A stretch of 64,000 bases of DNA from positions 1 through 64,000 of the forward strand of contig CBCOTE010000007.1 of NCBI GenBank assembly GCA_965112965.1, given 5' to 3'. Shown piece by piece: positions 57,041 through 64,000 of the stretch. Position 1 is the stretch's first letter. Every line of letters starts with the position of its first letter. Made by a program: the position numbers and the translations under genes. This DNA comes from CBCOTE01 sp965112965 (GTDB taxonomy: Bacteria; Desulfobacterota; Desulfovibrionia; Desulfovibrionales; Desulfovibrionaceae). The notes under the pieces are model-generated. The model was not told the DNA's origin. It saw nothing but the letters and a program-made list of their open reading frames with translations, and did not search any database.

Positions 57041-58135
57041 TTAATTGTCATATTCGACGATGACTGGTTCGCCGGCTTTAGGTGCCCAAACCTGGTCCAG
57101 GTCCTGCTGCACGATACGAATAGAACTCTCTTCGCTAGACATAAAAACCATGTCATCCTTCTCAGCCACTACCAGAGGTCGCAGCTTTATACGATCGTTT
57201 AAGCCCATCATGCCCGTAGAGTCAGTAATCAAAATAGAGAAGGGTCCGTTAAGCAAAGCCGAGCCATAAACCATACGCAAGGCCTTAAAGGCTTCTTTCT
57301 GCTCGGTCGGCATTCGGTCGATCTCGTCCCAAAATGGTGGGGAAAATACCCAACTGATCATGCGCTTAGAGAGGCCGTGTTTACGAATGAGCAGATCCAA
57401 GAGATAAGTCACCACCTCAGTGTCGGTCATTAAAGTGCAGGTGTAGTCATGCTGGCAGAGGTATCGCATGTTAATACCATAAGAAGAAATCTCACCGTTG
57501 TGCACGATAGCCCAATCCAGTAAGGTAAAAGGGTGTGCGCCACCCCACCAGCCTGGTGTATTAGTGGGGAAACGGTTGTGTCCGGTCCACATAAAAGCGC
57601 TATACTCGTCTAGACGATAGAACTCGGCTATATCCTCAGAGAAACCTACGCCCTTAAAGGCGCCCATATTCTTGCCCGAGGAAAAAACAAAGGCACCGAT
57701 GATCTTCTTGTTGATGTTCATGACCACATTGATCACGTAATCGGCCTCGTCTGATGATTTCCACTGGGGCCGTTTAGCCTTAAGGGAGAGGAAGAAACGC
57801 CAGACTATAGGTGGATTCTTGACTGTCAGAGTCTTGCGGGTGGGAATGGGATGCGAGTCATGTATATCGAAGAAGCACTTAATGATCTCCTCGGCGCGAT
57901 CCAGGCTATCTCGGTCATCGCACATTAGATGAAAAGCGTAGAGTTTGGCGTAATCAGGGTATATGCCGTAGGCTGCGAACCCACTGCCCAGGCCGTTGCC
58001 CCGATCATGCATACTGCACATAGCGTTGATTGGTATGCTGCTGGAGATAAGGCCGCGTTTTTTATGAATGACGCCAAAAATACCGCAGCCAGAAATATCT
58101 TTCTGGAAATCCCAATACCGATCGATAACTTGCAT
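57041..58135 (-). CDS. glutamate synthase class II glutamine amidotransferase subunit
   Basis: This encodes a 364-residue Ntn-type amidotransferase domain that hydrolyses glutamine to supply ammonia for glutamate synthesis. The nucleophile is Cys17 in SGCGIFGVIHKKRG, so 16 residues precede it. Other family residues are in GHNRFPTNTPGWWGGAHPF and WAIVHNGEISSYG, and DTEVVTYLLDLL follows. The ATG has AAGGAG 8 nt upstream. In the classical enzyme this domain is fused to the synthase domain; here it is a separate gene between the FAD oxidoreductase and GXGXG genes. Confidence 0.9.
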   Translation of the reverse strand: MQVIDRYWDFQKDISGCGIFGVIHKKRGLISSSIPINAMCSMHDRGNGLGSGFAAYGIYPDYAKLYAFHLMCDDRDSLDRAEEIIKCFFDIHDSHPIPTRKTLTVKNPPIVWRFFLSLKAKRPQWKSSDEADYVINVVMNINKKIIGAFVFSSGKNMGAFKGVGFSEDIAEFYRLDEYSAFMWTGHNRFPTNTPGWWGGAHPFTLLDWAIVHNGEISSYGINMRYLCQHDYTCTLMTDTEVVTYLLDLLIRKHGLSKRMISWVFSPPFWDEIDRMPTEQKEAFKALRMVYGSALLNGPFSILITDSTGMMGLNDRIKLRPLVVAEKDDMVFMSSEESSIRIVQQDLDQVWAPKAGEPVIVEYDN

Positions 58136-58163
58136 TAAAAATGCTCCTTAAGCCAGGCAATAA

Positions 58164-59465
58164 CTAAACCGTGAAGGGCTCTTCCAGATCCAAGTTCCAA
58201 TGACTATCAAAAAAATCCTCGGGCCATAAAAGCGACGATGGACGACCGTCTTTAAGCTGGATGCGCACTTCATCGGTGATGGGAATCTGGAAGTGTATAA
58301 AGCCGGTATATAGACCAGCCTGGTCAATATCACCCACAAGCACGTAACCCACAAGCTTATCACCCCGGAACACTAGTTTACGATAGACACTGAGCTGCTG
58401 GTTTAGTTCACTGATAATTTTGTAGTCGTTTTCAGCTGGTGGATTCACCGTACCCATAGAAATGGTGGGCAAACCGTAGAATGTTATAGCGTTCATGGCT
58501 AAACAACCTTGAAAAGATTGGTACGGATAGACCATGTTGAGGCCCGCGCAGTAGCCCTGACGGTAGGCATTAGGCCAAATGGGCATCACACATTCGTCAT
58601 AGGTCAGCATGTCGTAACCTTCCGCTACGTCACCGGCGGCGAAGATAGTCGTATTGCTTGTCTGTAGGTACTCATTGACCAAAATACCACGTCGTACTGT
58701 AAGACCGATGGACTTGGCCAAGCTGACATCTGGTACTACGCCGACAGCCATCACTACGGCCTCAGCCGCCAACTCTCTGCCATCAGATAGCAGAACGCCC
58801 GTGACTTTGCCCGTGGTGTTGCGCAAAATGGCCTTGGCCGAAACATTACAATGAATACCTATGCCTAGGTCGGTGAGTCGTTTAATTACCAGACTGCTGG
58901 CTATATCATCGAAAGTGGTCGAAAGCACCCGAGAGGACAATTCCACCACTTCAACTTGCACCCCGCGGTCGTGCAAGCCTTCAGCGGCCTTAAGGCCGAT
59001 GAAGCCGCCGCCAATGACTAAGGCCTTATTAATACGGCTGCATATATCGATGAGAGCATAGGCATGGGCCAAAGTGGTGAAGCTATAAATGCCTTCACCG
59101 CCCAACTCATTTATGTCTTCCAGGGACGGTCGTAAAGGGATACTGCCGGTAGCTAAGAGCAGTCGATCGTAGGCGATGGCGGTTTCGCCCGTGGAAGTAA
59201 TGACGGTTTTTGTCTACGGATCAATAGCCGTGACCGGCGAGCCAAGCCTACATTCCACCTTGTTGGCCTCGTAGAAGGCATCTGACCTGAGGCCTATCCG
59301 ATCCGGGCTGATCTTGCCAGACAATAGGTAGGAAATGAGTGGCCGGCCGTAAGTCAGGACAGGCTCATTTCCAATGATCACGATATATCCATGAGGATCA
59401 CATTTTCTGATGCTTTCGATGGCCCCCACTGAGGCTACGCCGTTGCCGACGATAATGTAGGTCAT
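58164..59465 (-). pseudogene. FAD/NAD(P)-dependent oxidoreductase of the glutamate synthase cluster, interrupted by in-frame TAG
   Basis: The 434-codon frame encodes a pyridine nucleotide-disulphide oxidoreductase-type protein: the FAD-binding YIIVGNGVASVGAIESIR at the N-terminus, a GxGxxG NAD(P) motif in ALVIGGGFIGLKAAEGLHDR, and TSNTTIFAAGDVAEGYDM. Codon 84 (59214-59216) is TAG, in ...VTAIDP-stop-TKTVITSTG, where relatives have an ordinary residue. The frame is the same before and after, and no other damage is seen. CAG to TAG is one transition. The ATG at 59465 has GAGGG upstream. The true stop is also TAG. Either the gene has just been inactivated, the site is a sequencing or strain variant, or it is read through. 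Confidence 0.85.
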
Positions 59466-59516
59466 GTACACCCTCTTTTGTGCGTCTTTTTTTGTACGTC
59501 TTTTAATTCATCTATT

Positions 59517-60005
59517 TCATGCCAGAGGAACTACAGGCAAAACACCTAGCGGGGGGCTTAATGTTCCACGCTCTTCCCAGGTAAGGGCCGCGTTGGGACA
59601 AGCCTTTACGCAAGCGGGCATACTCTGACCCGCGCAGAGATCACACTTGATGATTTTGCCCTCAGAAGAATTGCGCCGGATAGCACCAAAGGGACAAGCC
59701 ATAAGACAAGACCAGCAGCCCACGCATTTTTCGCGGCTATACATGATCTTGCCCGTGGTCTGATCCTTATACAGGGCACCGGAAATACAAGCAGCTACAC
59801 ACATGGGGTTCTCACAGTGGCGACAACTAAGAGCCACACAGACGGAACCATTTTCGTAGACTACTTTGCTTGAAATAAGCCCAGCAGAGCGCTCTTCAGT
59901 GTAGGCAATAATTAAATCTTTACTCTTAGAATGCACGGTGAGGCAGGCCAACTCACAAATACGGCAACCTAGACACATGTCTTTATTCGGGTAAACGCGC
60001 TTCAT
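59517..60005 (-). CDS. polyferredoxin (4Fe-4S) subunit of the glutamate synthase cluster
   Basis: This encodes a 162-residue HycB/DmsB-like ferredoxin with four cysteine clusters: CLGCRICELAC, CRHCENPMCVAAC, CVGCWSCLMACPFGAI and CDLCAGQSMPACVKACP. It could carry up to four [4Fe-4S] centres and shuttle electrons between the FAD oxidoreductase and the FMN synthase subunit. It starts 6 nt after the synthase gene with TAGGT in front and lies 51 nt before the FAD gene, so it is in the same operon. The membrane or soluble state cannot be fixed, but there are no membrane helices. Confidence 0.9.
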   Translation of the reverse strand: MKRVYPNKDMCLGCRICELACLTVHSKSKDLIIAYTEERSAGLISSKVVYENGSVCVALSCRHCENPMCVAACISGALYKDQTTGKIMYSREKCVGCWSCLMACPFGAIRRNSSEGKIIKCDLCAGQSMPACVKACPNAALTWEERGTLSPPLGVLPVVPLA

Positions 60006-60011
60006 ACTTTT

Positions 60012-61586
60012 TTACCTACCAGCATGCTTAACGCCCAGAATATCCAACTCGACCTGGTTCAAACCGATACCTCGCAGTTTGTCACGATTGCCACGCAAGG
60101 ACTCAATAGAGTTTAGACCCATACCGCCGAGCATCTCCTGGATCTCATGGCCCCAGGCGTATATAAGATTTGTTAATCGTTTTGTCGCTATATCAGGGTT
60201 TTGACGTTTTTTAATACGTGTCTCATTGGTGGCGATGCCCCAAGGGCACTTGCCAGTGTAACAGCAACCGCATAGGGTGCAGCCAACGGCAACCAGAGCG
60301 GCGGTGCCGATGTACACGGCATCGGCACCTAGTGCAATAACTTTGACTACGTCGGCACTGCAACGGATACCACCAGAAACGACTACACTAGCCCAGTTAC
60401 GAATACCTTCATCACGCAGACGCTGATCTACGGCAGCTAAGGCCAATTCTATGGGGATTCCTACATTATCACGGATCATGGTCGGGGCCGCTCCGGTGCC
60501 ACCACGGAAGCCGTCCAAAACTATAATGTCCGCGCCAGCACGGACAATACCAGAGGCGATAGCTGCGGAATTGTGCACCGCAGCGATTTTAACTAAGATT
60601 GGCACTTTATATTCGGTGGCTTCCTTAAGAGCATAAATGAGTTGGTGCAGGTCTTCGATGGAATATATATCGTGGTGAGGCGCGGGGCTAATAGCATCAG
60701 AACCAACAGGGATCATGCGAGTCTTTGAAACCTCAGCATCAACCTTCTCGCCAGGCAAATGCCCACCAATACCAGGTTTAGCGCCCTGGCCTATCTTGAT
60801 CTCCACGGCGGCCGCAGCATGTAGATAATCTTTGTTCACACCGAAACGGCCAGAAGCAATTTGGACAATAGTATTTTTGCCATACTGATATAAAGTATGG
60901 TGCAGGCAGCCCTCACCGGTGTTCCAATAAATGCCATTCTCGGTGGCAGCCCGGGCCATAGCCGTATGCAGATGCAGGTTTATAGCGCCGAAACTCATGG
61001 CCCCAAACATAATAGGATACTCAAGCTTTAGTTGGGGCGCAATCTTTGTCATAAGCCGTGGGCCAAATGGGGTTTTTTCGAACAAAAGTTTGTCTGGTTT
61101 AGAGCCAAGGTAAGTTCGAATTTCCATTGGCTCACGCAGTGGATCTATGGAAGGATTGGTAACTTGAGAGGCATCGAGCTGGAGGTTGTCCAAGTAGATA
61201 GGCTTGGGTTGGGGACAGCCCATACCGGAGAGGAGTACACCACCGGTTTCGGCCTGTTTGTACACGTACTTTATGTAGGTGGATGTCCACAGGGCATTTT
61301 CACGAAATTCTGTAGGATTCCTACGTATGGTCAGACATCCCGTAGGGCAGAGGGCAGCGCAACGGTGACATCCGATACATTTAGTATCATCGTGGCTAAC
61401 ACGCTGGCGAGCTTGATCCCAAAAATGAGCATCGTATGAGCATTGGCGCACACAAACTTCGCAGTTAATACAGCGCTCCCGGTTGCGGTAGATTTTAAAA
61501 TCGTAAAAACTTTGGCTGATAGGTTTAAAAAGCAAGTCGCTTACCTCGCTGGTCAGGCAGTTACATACAAGAAGAATAGACAGCAT
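60012..61586 (-). CDS. glutamate synthase FMN/3Fe-4S domain with N-terminal ferredoxin domain
   Basis: This encodes a 524-residue archaeal-type GltS alpha subunit that makes glutamate from 2-oxoglutarate and ammonia using FMN. Two [4Fe-4S] motifs lie at the N-terminus (CINCEVCVRQC and CIGCHRCAALCPTGC). The TIM barrel follows, with YPIMFGAMSFGAINLH, GQGAKPGIGGHLPGEKV, DGFRGGTGAAPTMIRDN and the cluster-binding CTLCGCCYTGKCPWGIAT. The conserved part starts near residue 25. The ATG at 61586 has only a weak ribosome binding site; a TTG at 61535 with GAGG 8 nt upstream is an alternative start. It heads the five-gene cluster. Confidence 0.92.
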   Translation of the reverse strand: MLSILLVCNCLTSEVSDLLFKPISQSFYDFKIYRNRERCINCEVCVRQCSYDAHFWDQARQRVSHDDTKCIGCHRCAALCPTGCLTIRRNPTEFRENALWTSTYIKYVYKQAETGGVLLSGMGCPQPKPIYLDNLQLDASQVTNPSIDPLREPMEIRTYLGSKPDKLLFEKTPFGPRLMTKIAPQLKLEYPIMFGAMSFGAINLHLHTAMARAATENGIYWNTGEGCLHHTLYQYGKNTIVQIASGRFGVNKDYLHAAAAVEIKIGQGAKPGIGGHLPGEKVDAEVSKTRMIPVGSDAISPAPHHDIYSIEDLHQLIYALKEATEYKVPILVKIAAVHNSAAIASGIVRAGADIIVLDGFRGGTGAAPTMIRDNVGIPIELALAAVDQRLRDEGIRNWASVVVSGGIRCSADVVKVIALGADAVYIGTAALVAVGCTLCGCCYTGKCPWGIATNETRIKKRQNPDIATKRLTNLIYAWGHEIQEMLGGMGLNSIESLRGNRDKLRGIGLNQVELDILGVKHAGR

Positions 61587-62731
61587 AGATTACGTCCCGA
61601 CCCATGGCGATCCATAGGTCCAATTGCGACCGAATAAAATTATTAATTCTTTAATAGCAAAAAATGTTCAGATAATAAATTATGACAAAAATAGACATAG
61701 TATGGTAAAAGGTGTTCTAAAAAATGACAAATGTCAATGTGATCTCTATATTCATGCTACAGTTTTCATCCTAATATAGTTCTCTTTTTGCCACTATTTT
61801 ATAGATTCACACGCCGATGCCATCTTAAAGAAATAATAAAATTAAAAGGTAAATGCAAGAGTGAGAGGATGGCGATGGCGTTATGGGCACTGATTTTAAC
61901 AATGTGGAGACTATCGATTTGGATAACTTGAACTTTGTCGACTTTCCAACAGTCAATAACCCGTGGACATGATAATAATGGCATAAGGCAGATAAAATTC
62001 ATTCTCCACGGGATGGTTGCAAACTGATATTCATGCTTATGACGTCGGCACCCTAGGCCTAAAATGTACAAATTCAGCATAAATGTAAAAAAAACCGAGT
62101 CTTTAAATAGTGACCGAGGCGCACTGATGACGACAGTGAACGATCAATATCTTTCAGGAGTTGATAAAACATTAACGCCAGGCGATGTTGAAAGGCTCAA
62201 CGATCGGAACATAACAGTAGTAGGTGATAGTCGATAAACTAACATTATTAAGAACTATAAGACGGCTACGGTCGATTTCCGGACGCATAGAGTCTATGCC
62301 GAAGTGATTAAGATATCTCGTAACTTTAGATTTTTTTAAGAACGTAGGAGATTGGCATGGTTGTTGACATTAGTGGAATGAAATAGTGTAATCTTGAATG
62401 TGACAAATATCTAAGGATAATCTTGTGGCCAGCAGTAGTGCCGATTTTGAATAGGAAAAGCACAGACGAAAAAAAAGTAAATACGTTAATATTCTAAATA
62501 TTTTTTTAAAGATATCCTGATTATACAGAAGATATCGCCAATAATATAATTTTTTTGGCATAATGCCGTCTTATTATGAAGTAGTCATCGGCTTTATCGT
62601 GCCTGTTAATGAAATTGAAGATCACTAAAACAAATTTTATATGACAAACTTACCAGGCATACGTACGAGACATAAAATCGATACCCAGGGACATATAGAC
62701 TAAAGGCCCCATCCTAAGGAGATAAAATCGT
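61587..62731. other. gap upstream of the glutamate synthase cluster
   Basis: No intact gene is seen. A minus-strand frame ending at 61799 reads VDKVQVIQIDSLHIVKISAH near its end and may be the tail of a lost gene. The cluster promoter should lie close to 61600-61700. Confidence 0.35.
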
Positions 62732-63190
62732 ATGCCTTGGGCCAAAACTTTAGATGGTGGTGCAGCTATGGAAGTGCTCCCTCAAGGATATCGATAGCGG
62801 GCTTGAAGGCCGTACAATTAGTTAGAAACAAAACAATGTCAAAAAAATACTTTCTTTTGAGTAGCCAAGAAGGATGGCATAGAATAAAATGGCTGCAATT
62901 TTATGGCACTTTTTTATATATAAATATTCTACCTAGATAAGTCTGCCCATCATACGCCGTCCCGTATCTCATCGACTACATTACCCACTGCATCCTTTTT
63001 TTATCTGAGCTACATTCTTTACCTTTGCTACACGCTCATGTGTTGCAGTATGTTAGTCACCAGAATACAGAACGGCAGATACTTAAAGGCTCCGATCTAA
63101 CAATTGGTCGAAGTAAGTCGTCGAGGTCGAGTGGTCATTAATCCGCAATATCAGATGTTTAGTAAGTCCGAGAAGCTATTGATACTCGAG
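62732..63190 (+). pseudogene. scattered plus-strand coding remnants
   Basis: An ATG at 62732 has AAGGAG 10 nt upstream and opens MPWAKTLDGGAAMEVLPQGY, then a TAG after 21 codons. Further down, in broken frames, are SRRGRVVINPQYQMFSKSEK (63104-63190) and other protein-like scraps. The start signal suggests that a once active gene began here. Whether the later pieces belong to it is unclear. No family can be named with confidence. Confidence 0.35.
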
Positions 63191-64000
63191 TAATTGTTTG
63201 CCTAAAATCTTTGCCTGAACTAACCGAAAAATTTACTCCCACATGCCTATAGCCTTCAGTTTTGGGACACGGCCGATGACATACCTTACTGGACCCCATA
63301 GCTCACCAAACACATCTGGCTCCTAGAGACTAAAATAATCCAGGAGACCATATGTAATAGGGCATCTTGCTAGAATACACTAAAGATATAATGCAGGAGA
63401 CGACCTATTTTTTTCTATTATGAGAAAAAAGATTGACACGTCCGGGCACATTCAGAGAACTTATTTAGGTAATGCTCTAATAGAGTCCTTGTAATGTCAA
63501 CACGTAATGACCTCGCACACGGTGTATATCATAATATCAGGCGTGCCTACAGATATAATTTAGAATTGATCTAGACCTGAAATAGACATATTTAAAGATA
63601 ATCCATGCAGCCAAAAAAATGTCAGATATATGACGCAGAACCTAAAAAAGTAATAGGAGTGATTCATTAAAAACAATGCAAAGCTCAATTCAGGCATCGC
63701 CCGAGCAGTTAGGGGTGAGCAACAATCAGGACGCAAAATATCTGGATACAGACGAAACTGTGAGTAACAAATATGCTCAAGTATAGTCCGAAAAAAATAA
63801 AACACGACGACGTTCTTGGTCAAATCAGGGGACAAGATTGCAATGCTGTTAGCACAGATTAGTCTGGGCTGTATCCATTTTATCAACTGGTATCCCACGC
63901 AATGTACAAGCGTCAGTAAGGCAGAATATGGCTGGTACTGACAATGAATGGCGTTGTACGCTGACGGAATAGCTGGCCGGATAAAGTAATCTGTCAGTGG
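63191..64000. other. AT-rich end of the window
   Basis: A minus-strand open frame at 63560-63898 has no domain or start signal. A short protein-like piece (LKSLPELTEKFTPT) occurs on the plus strand near 63210-63240. Nothing is supported as a gene. Confidence 0.35.

Noticed and set aside
59214..59216. TAG read as pyrrolysine or selenocysteine-like recoding
   Set aside because: The FAD oxidoreductase family has no Pyl site known to me, the normal stop of the same gene is TAG, and no pyl gene or recoding structure is seen in the window. A nonsense mutation is simpler.
60451..61637. Several plus-strand open frames across the glutamate synthase gene
   Set aside because: They are shadows of the conserved minus-strand frame.
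63104..63190. C-terminal piece of a TrkA/RCK-type potassium channel
   Set aside because: The string RVVINPQYQMF is faintly similar to RCK C-termini, but the match is too short and the surrounding frames are broken, so I do not name it.
1..64000. CRISPR arrays, IS elements, transposase or integrase genes, rRNA operons
   Set aside because: I looked for regularly spaced direct repeats, transposase or integrase motifs and rRNA landmarks and saw none.

Overview
The window looks like chromosomal DNA from a Gram-negative, strictly anaerobic bacterium, most probably a deltaproteobacterium (Desulfobacterota). The signs are a split 'archaeal-type' glutamate synthase cluster, a four-subunit group 3b-like [NiFe] hydrogenase, a YeiH-type transporter grouped with a UspA protein, a CI/S24 regulator of a kind common in Desulfovibrio, and an outer-membrane TolC. 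The most striking global property is low coding density. The intact genes add up to about 38 kb of 64 kb (roughly 60%). The long AT-rich gaps hold no mobile elements, but several contain stretches that still read as protein and are broken by stops and frame changes. This pattern of ongoing gene loss without IS elements or phage fits a host-restricted symbiont or other genome in reduction. Termite-gut flagellate endosymbionts of the Adiutrix or Desulfovibrio trichonymphae kind are one possibility; that placement is inference only.

Layout. 0.7-10.8 kb: a TolC-family protein with a long N-terminal extension, a SAM methyltransferase, a family 4 glycosyltransferase and a C-terminally short DUF523/DUF1722 protein, separated by 2-3 kb gaps. 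11.6-13.6 kb: a YeiH-like transporter, a membrane-anchored biotinyl/lipoyl-like domain protein, an intrinsic terminator and a UspA protein. 15.0-24.6 kb: an aminotransferase coupled by ATGA to ruvX, then rnhA, an acyltransferase and a phosphomanno/phosphoglucomutase. 24.8-33.0 kb: hflK-hflC, an S24 regulator, rfbC-manC, and convergently a GT39-like membrane glycosyltransferase coupled to nadD. 33.7-37.0 kb: a YfgM-like protein, tRNA-Arg(ACG), an APS/PAPS reductase-like protein, ferritin and rluB. 37.8-41.9 kb: the hydrogenase operon in the order beta-gamma-delta-alpha. 42.3-48.4 kb: an NlpC/P60 lipoprotein, tRNA-Leu(GAG), secG, tpiA, rimI, a Nudix protein and a double-GAF protein. 51.2-61.6 kb, all on the minus strand: five glutamate synthase genes, then yajC-secD-secF, then ugd. 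The ends of the window (1-721 and 61.6-64 kb) are essentially gene-free.

How the genes fit together. Envelope and polysaccharide functions are spread through the window (ugd, manC, phosphohexomutase, rfbC, GT4, GT39, acyltransferase, methyltransferase, TolC, NlpC/P60), together with core protein export (secD, secF, secG, yajC, the YfgM-like protein) and membrane quality control (hflKC). Redox metabolism is represented by the NAD(P)-linked hydrogenase and by the split glutamate synthase. In the latter, the FAD/NAD(P) oxidoreductase gene is interrupted by a single in-frame TAG at codon 84 and otherwise looks intact, which suggests a very recent inactivation. Two genes (hflK and the YfgM-like gene) have near-consensus sigma-70 promoters so close to the ATG that their mRNAs should be almost leaderless.
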